NCBI GenBank assembly: GCA_049325055.1
Contig: JBMOPB010000013.1
Location: 21,299-85,298 of the forward strand
DNA length: 64,000 nt
Source of the DNA: BRHc4a sp049325055
GTDB lineage: Bacteria > Bacillota > Desulfotomaculia > Desulfotomaculales > Desulfocucumaceae
Direction of reading: 5' to 3'
Part shown: piece by piece, positions 50,757 to 59,276 of the stretch
How positions within the stretch are numbered: the stretch's first letter is position 1
How the letters are laid out: every line of letters begins with the position of its first letter
Program-made: the position numbers and the translations under genes
Notes under the pieces: model-generated
What the model saw: the letters and a program-made list of their open reading frames with translations, nothing else
Database searches by the model: none
Told to the model about the DNA's origin: nothing

Positions 50757-50780
50757 CTCAACTTAAAAAAATCAACATCC

Positions 50781-50812
50781 AAAAAAGCCGGGTCCCCGGC
50801 TTTTTTTCTTTG
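50781..50812 (+). terminator. Terminator after the SleB-like gene
   Basis: AAAAAAGCCGGG and CCCGGCTTTTTTT form a symmetrical stem with a T-run. Confidence 0.9.
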
Positions 50813-50834
50813 CTGAAAGGGACTCGGCGGATAA

Positions 50835-50935
50835 ATTCCTGTACACGGGGGTTCCAAGGGGGTGTCCCCCTTGCTTCAGTGCGGGGATGATGACGTGATA
50901 CCGTCCGAAGGGGCGGCAGCCCCTTTTTTTCTTTT
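50835..50935 (+). repeat. Dispersed multi-hairpin repeat, copy 2 (full)
   Basis: About 95 bp shared with copy 3: TTCCTGTACACGGGG, the stem CAAGGGGG-TG-CCCCCTTG region (near 50855-50873), CTTCAGTGCGGGG, GACG-TGATAC-CGTC, and GGGGC-GGCA-GCCCC with a T-run. The order of three hairpins and the T-tail are conserved while flanks are unrelated. Confidence 0.85.
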
Positions 50936-50996
50936 TGAATGTATATTTCCATGTTGACTGGTTAAGAATATCTGTATAATCAAAGGAGGGCTGAAG

Positions 50997-51131
50997 ATGA
51001 ACTGTCAGATGTGCAATTCCCCCATTGATGCCGAGTATCAGTCAAATTGCGGAGCTTATTTATGCGGGGATTGTTTGACCTCGTGCGAAGAGAGGCAGGG
51101 GGACTGTATGGCCTGCCCGGTTATTGAGTAG
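50997..51131 (+). CDS. Small cysteine-rich (zinc-ribbon-like) protein
   Basis: 44 residues with eight cysteines: MNCQMCN, then NCGAYLCGDC, and CEERQGDCMAC. Two CxxC pairs framing the protein suggest a small zinc-binding fold. ATG 50997 follows AAAGGAGGGCTGAAG, a strong binding site. Alone with a terminator after it (51188-51219). No family recognised. Confidence 0.7.
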   Translation: MNCQMCNSPIDAEYQSNCGAYLCGDCLTSCEERQGDCMACPVIE

Positions 51132-51187
51132 AATGTCAATGAGTATATTTGTGCAAGGTAGAAAAGCGTTATATATGGATAGTAATT

Positions 51188-51219
51188 AAGGCAGGCTATA
51201 TGACTGCCTTATTTTATTC
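51188..51219 (+). terminator. Terminator after the cysteine-rich gene
   Basis: AAGGCAG and CTGCCTT around an 8-nt loop with ATTTTATT after it. Confidence 0.8.
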
Positions 51220-51363
51220 TGGTCTTTTGTAGACGTTGTTGCAGCCTTTACCCGAAAGGAATTTGGCCGTATCCGCGCTTCTTCGCCCGCTTCTGCAGTA
51301 TATTACCAGCTTCTTATCCCCTGGGACTTCTTTATGCGTCATGGCAACATCAATCAGTATAAC
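51214..51363 (-). pseudogene. Rhodanese-domain remnant
   Basis: On the minus strand a frame reads VILIDV, then jumps to GDKKLVIYCRSGRRSADTAKF and ends CNNVYKRPE with a stop at 51214. A rhodanese domain has LIDVR, about 30 residues including GHIPGA, then the active-site loop CRSGxR, and later a GG motif. Here the middle is missing and the C-terminal end is cut. There is no start or binding site. The active-site Cys is still present. Lies just upstream of a TauE exporter, another sulfur-related gene. Confidence 0.7.
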
Positions 51364-51389
51364 AGAAAAAAAGCCCGCAGGAACATCAC

Positions 51390-51426
51390 AATGCCTTCCA
51401 TGCCAGGGGAAGGCATTTTTTGCTTT
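51390..51426 (+). terminator. Orphan terminator-like hairpin
   Basis: AATGCCTTCC and GGAAGGCATT form a 10-bp stem followed by TTTTGCTTTTT on the plus strand. No plus-strand gene ends here; may be left from a deleted gene. Confidence 0.6.
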
Positions 51427-51624
51427 TTCACATTCAAGCAGATGTTGTTAATTCATACACCCGGGCTGTTAGGGGTTTTCGCCGGCCCCTTAAAACAGGG
51501 CTTTTGAGAAAGACCTTTAATGATTGACCGGAAAGCATACACTCTTCTGTCTCATATTTAGTCATTAAACTTCATGCTACAAATAAAAAAGCAGTGTTAT
51601 TGTGATTTCTTTATCATCATTAAC

Positions 51625-51640
51625 TGGCATACTGATTGCA
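51625..51640 (+). promoter_or_regulatory. Sigma-54 promoter of the TauE operon
   Basis: TGGCAT-ACTGA-TTGCA matches the -24/-12 consensus (TGGCAC-N5-TTGCA) with the invariant GG and GC exactly 12 bp apart. About 140 bp upstream of the small membrane protein/TauE pair. Confidence 0.82.
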
Positions 51641-51781
51641 AATCCAAGGTACATAGAATTTGTGAAAGCGGGTGCAATGAACTAGTTTCCGAAAAGGGGG
51701 GGGGAGGTTAATATTTACATATTTATTTCATTTCTTAGGAATAATCCGCAAAGAAATAATTTATAGGGAGGGTAAACCAAT

Positions 51782-52024
51782 ATGAATATAAAAAAACAAT
51801 CTACTAATGTTGGAAAGGCTGTTTTTTGGGGTATTATTTCTTTGGTCATGTACTTTGTGGTGTTTTTAAACCAGCAAGCAGTTACTGATTATTTTACCAG
51901 GGGAGGCATTTATGCCATTCCGGTTATAATCACCGCCCTTGTTTTCTCATTCGTACATGGAGCTTTTGCCAACTATTTCATAGAAGCGATAGGTTTCAAG
52001 CCTGTCGGCAAAGGGGGGCACTGA
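51782..52024 (+). CDS. Small two-pass membrane protein linked to TauE
   Basis: 80 residues, two membrane segments (about 11-29 and 43-62) with a short polar start and end. ATG 51782 follows GGGAGGGTAAACC. It overlaps nothing but sits 1 bp before the exporter gene, so the two are cotranscribed and probably act together as a partner subunit. No family recognised. Confidence 0.75.
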   Translation: MNIKKQSTNVGKAVFWGIISLVMYFVVFLNQQAVTDYFTRGGIYAIPVIITALVFSFVHGAFANYFIEAIGFKPVGKGGH

Positions 52025-52025
52025 T

Positions 52026-53207
52026 ATGGGCGGCAAAAAAGAGGGTCGTATAGGTATTTGGGGCCCGGCCATTCTGGCAGCGGCAATACTGATGGCTATC
52101 CCCGGCGTCAGTGAAGCGGCCGGTGAGATGCTTAGTGAAAAGGATGTCGTAAAGCAATTTGTGACATTGGATGTGAAAAGTTTCCTTTTTCTTTTCATAC
52201 TGGGATTCCTGGGGGGATTGATCAGCGGGTTTATAGGTTCCGGAGGGGCCTTTGTGCTAACCCCCGGTATGATGAGCCTTGGTGTACCGGCGGCCGTGGC
52301 CGTGGCCAGCAACATGTGCCATAAGTTTCCAAAGGCCCTGGTAGGAGCATACAAGCGCTATAAATACGGCCAGGTGGACGTAAAGCTGGGGCTGATTATG
52401 GCGCTTTCCGCAACGGTGGGGGTGCAGATAGGGATTAAGATACAGAAAATAATCTTTGCCACGTGGGGGGCCGCAGGATCAAATCTCTATGTAAGCCTTG
52501 CTTTTGTGAGTATTTTGACTGTGCTGGGGATATATATATTTTCCGACGCCATAAGGTCTGTCCGGGGAAAAACTGAAGATTCCTCCTCAAAGCTGGCCGA
52601 TAAGATCCTTGGGTTTAAGGTCCCTCCGGTAATACACTTTAAGACGGCCAACAGGAGAGTGTCCCTGTGGGTCACCGTTCCTGTGGGCCTGGGCACCGGG
52701 ATGCTTGCCGCAACCATTGCGGTGGGCGGGTTTATAGGGGTTCCGGGAATGATTTATGTGCTGGGTGTTCCGGCCATGATGGCAAGCGCCACGGAACTTG
52801 TAATAGCATTCGTCATGGGTTTGACCGGATCGATAAACTGGGCCATGGGAGGTTTTGTCGATATCCGGATGGTTCTCCTGATACTGGCCGGATCCTTGAT
52901 CGGCGTGCAGTTGGGAGCGGTGGGGACCACCTATGTGAAGGAATACATGATAAAGCTGGTTATGTCCACGATAATGCTGGTTGTGGCGGTGAGCAGGGGG
53001 TTTGCAATGCCTGTTTACCTGCACCAGCTGGGCCAGTTGAGCCTTGAAAAAAGCACAATTACTATTCTGAATAACATAAGTTTTATTACCATGTGCCTGG
53101 CTCTTTCCCTGGGTGGAATCATAATACTGGGCAGCATGCTTAAAAGAAAAAGAGAGCTTGAGGCCGCTGCGGAGAAAAGCCAGCACCAGGCTGTTCAGCA
53201 CGGTTAG
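52026..53207 (+). CDS. TauE/SafE-family sulfite/organosulfur exporter
   Basis: 393 residues with nine or so membrane segments. Two TauE/SafE repeats have the glycine-rich motifs GGLISGFIGSGGAFVLTPGM (about residue 60) and GTGMLAATIAVGGFIGVPGM (about 225). A hydrophobic N-terminus and a loop between halves complete it. Members export sulfite, sulfoacetate or other small anions. Follows the 80-residue protein by one base, under the sigma-54 promoter at 51625. Confidence 0.9.
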   Translation: MGGKKEGRIGIWGPAILAAAILMAIPGVSEAAGEMLSEKDVVKQFVTLDVKSFLFLFILGFLGGLISGFIGSGGAFVLTPGMMSLGVPAAVAVASNMCHKFPKALVGAYKRYKYGQVDVKLGLIMALSATVGVQIGIKIQKIIFATWGAAGSNLYVSLAFVSILTVLGIYIFSDAIRSVRGKTEDSSSKLADKILGFKVPPVIHFKTANRRVSLWVTVPVGLGTGMLAATIAVGGFIGVPGMIYVLGVPAMMASATELVIAFVMGLTGSINWAMGGFVDIRMVLLILAGSLIGVQLGAVGTTYVKEYMIKLVMSTIMLVVAVSRGFAMPVYLHQLGQLSLEKSTITILNNISFITMCLALSLGGIIILGSMLKRKRELEAAAEKSQHQAVQHG

Positions 53208-53268
53208 TTGAAGCCTGAATAATATAATAAAATATGGTTTAAGGCAGTTGAAATAATCGTTAAAGGTT

Positions 53269-53310
53269 AAGGGTGCGCAGCAATTTCGGTTGCTTACGCA
53301 CCCTTCTTTA
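53269..53310 (+). terminator. Terminator after the TauE gene
   Basis: AAGGGTGCG and CGCACCCTT close a 37-nt hairpin that also pairs AGCAA with TTGCT, followed by CTTT. Confidence 0.85.
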
Positions 53311-53407
53311 AAATGTTAAAATAAATGAAAAGATAATATGCATGGGATTTGGCTGGGGAGCATAAACGGCTGTCAAATCCAGGCGGGGTATTCATGGAGG
53401 TGTATTA

Positions 53408-53896
53408 ATGTACGCCAACAGAAAAGTCCGGGATATAATGGTTCCCATCAGTGAATATCCGGTTATTTGTGAGAACACCCCGGTTGCCGGGGCTGTCAGG
53501 GTAATGCGCGACTTCTTTCATCAAAAAGACGGCACCTGGTATGGTTTTCAGTCGGTGCTTGTGGTTGATGAAAAGGAGAAACTGGTAGGAATACTTACGC
53601 TCAGAGGTTTTTTAAAGGCGTTTAAAATACAGGCTGTGTTGGACCATATTTTGACCGGAGACCCGGTGGGGCTGTTTTTTATGCCCAGGTTTCATGAAAG
53701 CCAGGACATACGGGCAAGAGACATAATGCGCCCCCTTAAGCTGATTACGGTGCAGGCCGACAGTGATATTTTTGAGGCAATGGTGACGATGGTGGAGGGT
53801 AATGTCAACTCTCTGCCTGTTATTTCCGGGACGGAACTGGTGGGGGTTGTACGTACCATCGACCTGTTCTGGGCAGCGGGGGAATATTTGGAATGA
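53408..53896 (+). CDS. Two-CBS-domain protein (first of tandem pair)
   Basis: 162 residues, two CBS domains (about 5-70 and 95-160). Conserved marks are DIMVPISEY, TWYGFQSVLVV, RARDIMRPL and NSLPVI. CBS pairs bind adenosine nucleotides and regulate a partner. 18 bp upstream of a close paralogue, so a duplication. ATG behind GGAGGTGTATTA. Confidence 0.88.
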   Translation: MYANRKVRDIMVPISEYPVICENTPVAGAVRVMRDFFHQKDGTWYGFQSVLVVDEKEKLVGILTLRGFLKAFKIQAVLDHILTGDPVGLFFMPRFHESQDIRARDIMRPLKLITVQADSDIFEAMVTMVEGNVNSLPVISGTELVGVVRTIDLFWAAGEYLE

Positions 53897-53914
53897 CCGA
53901 AGGGGTTGAGGTTT

Positions 53915-54406
53915 GTGGGTGGTTCTAAAAAAGCTGTGGATATAATGGTGCCGGTGAGCGACTACAACACTGTTTCCGAGGATGCCACACTGTATGAAGC
54001 CATCAGGGTGCTGCGCAATTCTTTTCACAGGGACGGAGGTGCCTGGTACGGTCATCGGAGCGTTATAGTGCTGGGAAAAGGCGGGGAACTGGTGGGTGTA
54101 CTGAGCCTGAGGGGCCTTTTGAAGGCGGCGGGCCTGAGGAGTTTGGACAACGACCCTGATTTTAAGTCCGAATCCTGGGGCTGGTACTATGTCAACCGCC
54201 TCAGGTCGCAGTCAAAGCTCAGGGTTAGGGATGTCATGCGCCCCCTCACCCTGGCCACGGTGGATGCCGGCGATAAAGTAAGCGATGTGGCCATGGCGCT
54301 GTTAAAGCACCGGATCAACTCGATACCTGTTATGAAGAAGGGAAAACTTGTGGGAATGGTTAGAACACTGGATGTATTCATGGTTATAGGAGAGTATTTT
54401 AAATAA
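53915..54406 (+). CDS. Two-CBS-domain protein (second of tandem pair)
   Basis: 163 residues, paralogous to the previous gene: DIMVPVSDY, AWYGHRSVIVL, RVRDVMRPL and NSIPVM align with the same spacing. GTG 53915 nine bases after AGGGG is preferred; TTG 53906 is possible. The two probably form a heterodimer or a series of sensors. Followed by a strong terminator. Confidence 0.86.
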   Translation: MGGSKKAVDIMVPVSDYNTVSEDATLYEAIRVLRNSFHRDGGAWYGHRSVIVLGKGGELVGVLSLRGLLKAAGLRSLDNDPDFKSESWGWYYVNRLRSQSKLRVRDVMRPLTLATVDAGDKVSDVAMALLKHRINSIPVMKKGKLVGMVRTLDVFMVIGEYFK

Positions 54407-54421
54407 GTGCCAACACAGTAG

Positions 54422-54464
54422 TTGCCCGGCTTGCGATATATAAAACAAGCCGGGCAATCTTTTG
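54422..54464 (+). terminator. Terminator after the CBS pair
   Basis: TTGCCCGGCTTG and CAAGCCGGGCAA form a perfect 12-bp stem, followed by TCTTTTG. Confidence 0.92.
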
Positions 54465-54504
54465 AGATATAGGAAATTATGCTCCAAAGGAATTCTGTGA
54501 ATAA

Positions 54505-54600
54505 TTTCCTATACACGGGGTTTCAAGGGGGCGCGCCCCCTTGCTTCAGTGCGGGGTTGAGGACGTGATACCGTCCGAAGGGGCGGCAGCCCCTTTTTTA
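54505..54600 (+). repeat. Dispersed multi-hairpin repeat, copy 3 (full)
   Basis: Closely matches copy 2: TTCCTATACACGGGG, the perfect palindrome CAAGGGGGCGCGCCCCCTTG region (near 54524-54543), CTTCAGTGCGGGG, GACG-TGATAC-CGTC and GGGGC-GGCA-GCCCC with six T. The first stem differs from copy 2 by compensating change at its centre (CGCG versus TG). Confidence 0.85.
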
Positions 54601-54989
54601 AATAAAGAAGTATAGTTTACCAGGCGGACTGTATAAAATGACAACAGTCAGAAAATTAAATCATTTAAAAAGCTGTAGCTGAGGCGGCTAACAGCAAGGG
54701 TTTCGCCGTCAAGATGATATGGCTGTATAAAAAGCGGACACCCCAGCCGTTAGAATACGGCCAGAATGACCGGGTTACATCCTCAATGCGCCGGTGTAAT
54801 TGCACCGTATAAAACTTTTGCATTGGCACTGAAATTGCACAATGTTGGAACCATAATGAACTAACTCATTTTTTGGATGTTGTTATGATACTGACGATGT
54901 CATTTGCTGTTCAAAAGAGAAAAGGGTGGTGACTGCTGGATAAAAAGTGCAGGCCGGTGTTTGCCGGGATTTTAAAAGGGGTGTTATAA
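54601..54989 (+). other. Gene-free control region before the small sigma-54 gene
   Basis: 389 bp with no gene. Contains a dyad CGGTG-TAATTG-CACCG (about 54792-54807), 16 bp before the sigma-54 promoter at 54824, and T-rich and A-rich segments. The activator binding site may be here but no repeated motif with the TauE promoter region could be seen. Confidence 0.4.
54824..54839 (+). promoter_or_regulatory. Sigma-54 promoter of the 61-residue protein gene
   Basis: TGGCAC-TGAAA-TTGCA is a perfect match to the -24/-12 consensus. About 150 bp upstream of the ATG at 54990. Confidence 0.88.
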
Positions 54990-55175
54990 ATGAAAAATGC
55001 TGCGGTCAAATTTCACGCCTGGATGGAGCGAAACCTGGAAGAGCCCTTTTTCAGGGCCGAAATGGCAAGGGCCGGGATGATGAATAAAAAGGGCATTGCT
55101 GTGAAAGGCCGGTATGCCGCCATGACGGGGCTGCTGGTTATTGTTGGACTTATTGTGGTGTCGGCTTTAAAGTAA
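54990..55175 (+). CDS. Small single-pass membrane protein under sigma-54
   Basis: 61 residues. An amphipathic N-terminal part (WMERNLEEPFFRAEMARAGMM) and one C-terminal membrane segment (AMTGLLVIVGLIVVSAL, about 43-60). ATG follows AAAAGGGGTG. Monocistronic, with a short terminator after. No family recognised; probably a membrane-bound peptide modulating the TauE or kinase system (inference from the shared sigma factor). Confidence 0.75.
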   Translation: MKNAAVKFHAWMERNLEEPFFRAEMARAGMMNKKGIAVKGRYAAMTGLLVIVGLIVVSALK

Positions 55176-55178
55176 GGT

Positions 55179-55207
55179 GGAATCAGCAGAAACTGATTTT
55201 TTCCACT
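55179..55207 (+). terminator. Terminator after the 61-residue gene
   Basis: GTGGAATCAG can pair with CTGATTTTTTCCAC around a six-base loop; the T-run is inside the right arm. Confidence 0.55.
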
Positions 55208-55274
55208 CTTGTGGCGATATGGTGAAGGAGCGCTTCGCCGCCACTGAAACCTGTTTCACAAGGGGATGTTACTA

Positions 55275-55898
55275 TTGATTGGGAATGATTTTCTAAGCGT
55301 GTTTGAGCATTATAAATCAAGGTATTTACAGCAGGATCAGGATGTTGACAATAAAAATGCCCTGGATTCATTCGAAAAATGGCTCAGGAAAAATACAGGT
55401 ATTATTCACATAAATAAAAAAGAGAAAAAGAAAAAAATCGATCTTGGAAGCTTTATTTCCGAAATTTTTGCCGAGGCCAAAAAGCTTCTTGAAGGAAAAG
55501 GGATAAGCATAAACGGAATATCACTGGGCCTCAAGGAGTCTTCCAGGTGTATAACGGTATTCAATGACAAAACCATATATTACAGGGTAGGGAGAACCAG
55601 CCCCAGAAAGGGCCGCTACAGAGGTATGGACATGCTGGTGATGGAGATGGTCATGGATGGCAATAAAAACAGTGTTTTTATGCCATTGCTGAAAAGGGTG
55701 GAAGACCTGGAGAGGCAGGTGGGAATTAAAATCGAGCGGGAAAACGAAAAGGTGGAGGCCACCGGAAAATACAGATTAAAATTGTTGTTTCCGCTGGAAA
55801 ATGATGATTCCGAGATGACGGTGGTTAACTATGCCCGCATACTGGCAGATTTTATATACCATACAAGGAAAGAAGTACTGCGCCTTAATGTTGTATAG
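55275..55898 (+). CDS. Hypothetical protein
   Basis: Not recognised. 207 residues, charged, Lys-rich in the first third (INKKEKKKKIDL). A beta-rich middle (ITVFNDKTIYYRVGRTSPRKGRYRG, given in part) and a helical end. No signal or membrane segments. TTG 55275 is nine bases after AAGGGG; ATG 55266 abuts that motif. Between the small sigma-54 gene and the kinase gene. Confidence 0.6.
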   Translation: MIGNDFLSVFEHYKSRYLQQDQDVDNKNALDSFEKWLRKNTGIIHINKKEKKKKIDLGSFISEIFAEAKKLLEGKGISINGISLGLKESSRCITVFNDKTIYYRVGRTSPRKGRYRGMDMLVMEMVMDGNKNSVFMPLLKRVEDLERQVGIKIERENEKVEATGKYRLKLLFPLENDDSEMTVVNYARILADFIYHTRKEVLRLNVV

Positions 55899-56073
55899 GC
55901 CAGTTTTATGACAAGAGCTGTGACAAATTATGGACTGCATGCAGCATGGTAATTTTTTGGTTGAAATAGTGCAATATCACACATGTATCAGTTTTGTGCC
56001 ATATTGTTTAACTTTACGGCTATGAGCTTGGGTTATAGAATATATATAATACATCATGAGCAAGGGGCTGTTT

Positions 56074-57900
56074 ATGATAATTGCATTCTTTAAGAATATC
56101 AGTTTTGGTAACAGGATTTTAATTCTTATATTGATGCTTTTGTCAATATCCGCTCTTTTATCTGCCTACCTGCTGCACATAATAAAAAACAGTGAGCTGT
56201 CGCTCCTTGAAAGTCAGAAGGCCAAACTTGAGCAGGCCGCCTTTCTTTTTGATCAGAGCATCACAGGAAACCTGGAGAGATATTTAGAGGCCCGCGGTGG
56301 CGCCAATGAAAGCAGGTCCGAAAAAATACAGGCCCTGGGCCAAATGTTTAACGCAAAGATTGATTCAATAAGGAAAGAGCACCCGGAAATCCACCTGGGG
56401 ATTTACTGTTATGATCTTGACGTTTTCTTTGACGGCACCCTCCGTTTTGACGAGAATTTCTCCCTGAGGAGGAAAAAGGTTTTTGAAGAGGTTATCAGCT
56501 CAAGGAAATCTGTGGTTCAGAACCTGGGTCCCGAAGAGGGCGGTATCGTTGAGGTGTATCGCCCCTTTATCCGTGACGGCCAGTTGAAGGGGGTTATACG
56601 TTCCGCAGAATATCTTGCCGAGGCGGGTTATTACGGAAAAAGAAAAGAGATTGAAACCGTTGTTTATGTTATGATTGGATTCGTCCTATTCACCGGCATA
56701 GGGGGGGCCATGATACTTTTCAGGCAGTTTGTGGCTCAGGTTCAAAATATAAAGTCCGGGGTGGAAAAGCTGGAAGTGAACCTGAACAACCTCTTGCCGT
56801 CCGCTCCCGGCGAGCTGGGCGGGATAGTGAAGGCTATAAACGGGCTGGCTCGCAGGATTTCCGAACTCAACCTATATAATGAAACAATGCTGGCTTCCAT
56901 AGACGACGCCATAATAGTGGTGAATAACGGCGGGGTTGTGGTTATCGCCAATTATATGGCCGGACAAATGTTTGGAATCCATGAAAAGGCCATCAATGTC
57001 CATTATGATGAAATGCTCCCCAAGGGTTCGCCCTTTATTGGCCTGATCGAAGAAACACTGTCTGAAAAAAGGCATTATAAAGACCTGGAGGTAAACTGGG
57101 TAAACGGAAATCACAACACCCACCACTTTCTGGTAAGCACTTCCACCCTGGCTGACTGTAATGGGAGCATCATCGGGGCGGTACTCACCTGCCGGGATAT
57201 AACCGAAAGAAAAAGGCTGGAGGAAAGGGTTCACCGCCAGGAGCGGCTGGCCTCACTGGGCAAGCTGGTGGCCGGTGTGGCCCACGAAATCAGGAACCCT
57301 CTTACATCCATAAGCTGTTATATTCAGCACTGGCAAAACCAGAATAAGCCCAACCCCAGGGCGCTGGCCACCATGTACCGGGAAGTGGCGCGCCTTGACT
57401 CGATAGTTGACCAGTTATTGTACTTTACCAAGCCCGCCGAGGCCAAATTCGGCTTTAGTGATATAAACGTTTTAATAGAAAACGTAATGGCTTTTTTCAA
57501 CGATCTTCATCAGGGCAGGTACAACCTCATAAAGAACCTGAAGCCCGGCCTGCCCAGGGTCTGGATAGACAACGAGCAAATAGAGAGGGTGATTGTAAAT
57601 ATTATGTTTAACGCCCTCCAGGCGCTGCCCGAGGAAGGTACCGTAACAATAAACACTGACTTCGTTTCGGAAAAAGACGCAGTGGAGGTTTCCTTCAGCG
57701 ACAACGGTTGCGGAATTCCCCAGGAGAACCTGGTGCACCTCTTTGACCCTTTCTTTTCCACCCGCCCCAAGGGAACAGGGCTGGGCCTGGCCATAGTTCA
57801 CGAGATTATTAAGGTTCACGGGGGTCATATAGAGGTGCAGAGTGAGGTCGGCAGGGGGACAAAATTTTCCTTTTACCTTAGGACCAGGGAGGATGTATAG
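56074..57900 (+). CDS. Sensor histidine kinase
   Basis: 608 residues. Membrane segments at about 12-35 and 195-220 bracket an extracytoplasmic sensor domain of about 160 residues. A HAMP-like linker, a PAS domain (about 270-390; ASIDDAIIVVNNGGVVVIAN), HisKA with the phospho-acceptor His404 in AHEIRNPLTS, and HATPase_c with NALQALPEE, DNGCGIP and GTGLGLAIVHE follow. This is NtrB-like and pairs with the next gene. ATG 56074 behind AAGGGG. Signal unknown; sulfur compounds are suggested by context only. Confidence 0.93.
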   Translation: MIIAFFKNISFGNRILILILMLLSISALLSAYLLHIIKNSELSLLESQKAKLEQAAFLFDQSITGNLERYLEARGGANESRSEKIQALGQMFNAKIDSIRKEHPEIHLGIYCYDLDVFFDGTLRFDENFSLRRKKVFEEVISSRKSVVQNLGPEEGGIVEVYRPFIRDGQLKGVIRSAEYLAEAGYYGKRKEIETVVYVMIGFVLFTGIGGAMILFRQFVAQVQNIKSGVEKLEVNLNNLLPSAPGELGGIVKAINGLARRISELNLYNETMLASIDDAIIVVNNGGVVVIANYMAGQMFGIHEKAINVHYDEMLPKGSPFIGLIEETLSEKRHYKDLEVNWVNGNHNTHHFLVSTSTLADCNGSIIGAVLTCRDITERKRLEERVHRQERLASLGKLVAGVAHEIRNPLTSISCYIQHWQNQNKPNPRALATMYREVARLDSIVDQLLYFTKPAEAKFGFSDINVLIENVMAFFNDLHQGRYNLIKNLKPGLPRVWIDNEQIERVIVNIMFNALQALPEEGTVTINTDFVSEKDAVEVSFSDNGCGIPQENLVHLFDPFFSTRPKGTGLGLAIVHEIIKVHGGHIEVQSEVGRGTKFSFYLRTREDV

Positions 57901-57902
57901 AT

Positions 57903-59264
57903 TTGTCAAGACTTGTTTTGGTGATAGATGATGAGGCCGGTGTGCAGGAGGCCCTTCGGGACATTTTGGAGGATAGCGGATATATGGTGGAGTGCGCTTC
58001 CGGGGGGAAGGAGGGGCTGGATAAAATAGAGTCCCTGAATCCCAGTGCGGTTTTTTTAGACATAAAAATGCCTGAAATGGACGGCATCAAGGTGCTGGAA
58101 ATAGTAAGGGAAAGGGGCGAAACCGTACCCATTATACTAATCACGGCGTACGGATCGACGGATACCACCATCAAGGCCATGAAACTGGGGGCCTTCGACT
58201 ATCTGATGAAGCCGCTTAAGGTGAATGAGATACTGGAAACCGTGGACAGGGCTGTTGAAATAAAAGAGCTGATGGACAGGTCCGACAGTCACCGGGGGGA
58301 AGGGGAAGATGTTGATTCCTACACTATGATTGGCCTTTCCGGGGCGATGCAGAATGTCTACAAAACCATAGGGCGTGTGGCCAACTCCAGCGCCACGGTG
58401 TTAATAAGCGGGGAGAGCGGGACCGGTAAAGAGCTGGTGGCAAGGGCCATTCACAAAAACAGTGTCAGGAGCGACAGGCCCTTTATAAAAATCAACTGTG
58501 CGTCAATACCGGAAAATCTGCTGGAAAGCGAGCTTTTTGGCTATGAAAAGGGGGCATTCACCGGGGCTGTCACCAACAAGCCCGGGAAATTCGAACTGGC
58601 CCATAAGGGAACTCTTTTCCTGGATGAAGTAGGGGAGATGTCTCTCAATACCCAGGCAAAACTTTTAAGGGTGCTTCAGGAAAAAGAGTTTGAGAGGGTG
58701 GGGGGGACAGAGACAATCAGGGTTGATGTCCGTATTATTTCCGCCACCAATAAGGACCTGGAAAAATGTATAGAAGAGGGTGCTTTCAGGGAAGACCTTT
58801 TTTACAGGCTTAATGTGGTGGAGATAGTTCTTCCTCCTTTACGGGATAGAAAGGCTGACTTGCCGGACCTGATAAGTCATATTATAAAATACTGCAACAG
58901 GGAGTATAAAAAGGCAATCACCGGTTTTTCCGGCGAGGCTATGGCCCTTTTAAAAAGTTACGACTGGCCTGGAAATATAAGGGAGCTTAAGAATATATGT
59001 GAAAGGGCAGTATTAATGTCAAACGGCCCTGTATTGACAATGGACGATCTGCCGGTAAACCTTAAGAAAAAAAATCGCCGGGCAGTATGGCTGGATGAGA
59101 TTCCGGGAGGATCACTCAAAGAGATTGTAGCCGAGGTGGAAAGGGAGGTAATATTAAGGGCCCTGGAGGAAAACAACTGGAACAGGTCGGCGGTGGCCCT
59201 GTCCCTGAAGATGAACAGGAGCACCCTTTATGCCAAAATGAAGGAACTGGGCATTCTTGAGTGA
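57903..59264 (+). CDS. Sigma-54-dependent response regulator (NtrC family)
   Basis: 453 residues. Receiver domain 1-120 with phosphorylation site Asp53 (FLDIKMP). AAA+ domain about 145-375 with GESGTGKE (Walker A), the sigma-54 contact GAFTGA (217-222) and LFLDEVGEM. Fis-type helix-turn-helix at about 410-450 (NRSAVALSLKMNRSTLYAKMKE). TTG 57903, two bases after the kinase stop, behind GGGAGGATG. Should activate the two sigma-54 promoters in this block; the pairing is inference. Confidence 0.95.
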   Translation: MSRLVLVIDDEAGVQEALRDILEDSGYMVECASGGKEGLDKIESLNPSAVFLDIKMPEMDGIKVLEIVRERGETVPIILITAYGSTDTTIKAMKLGAFDYLMKPLKVNEILETVDRAVEIKELMDRSDSHRGEGEDVDSYTMIGLSGAMQNVYKTIGRVANSSATVLISGESGTGKELVARAIHKNSVRSDRPFIKINCASIPENLLESELFGYEKGAFTGAVTNKPGKFELAHKGTLFLDEVGEMSLNTQAKLLRVLQEKEFERVGGTETIRVDVRIISATNKDLEKCIEEGAFREDLFYRLNVVEIVLPPLRDRKADLPDLISHIIKYCNREYKKAITGFSGEAMALLKSYDWPGNIRELKNICERAVLMSNGPVLTMDDLPVNLKKKNRRAVWLDEIPGGSLKEIVAEVEREVILRALEENNWNRSAVALSLKMNRSTLYAKMKELGILE

Positions 59265-59276
59265 ACAAAAATCTGG

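Noticed and set aside
51236..51451. A plus-strand 71-codon frame.
   Set aside because: It is antisense to the rhodanese remnant and has no binding site.
55958..55974. A third possible sigma-54 site (TTGG-TTGAAATAG-TGCA) upstream of the kinase gene.
   Set aside because: GG and GC are 12 bp apart, but CAC of -24 and the first T of -12 do not match. Too weak to list beside the two good sites.
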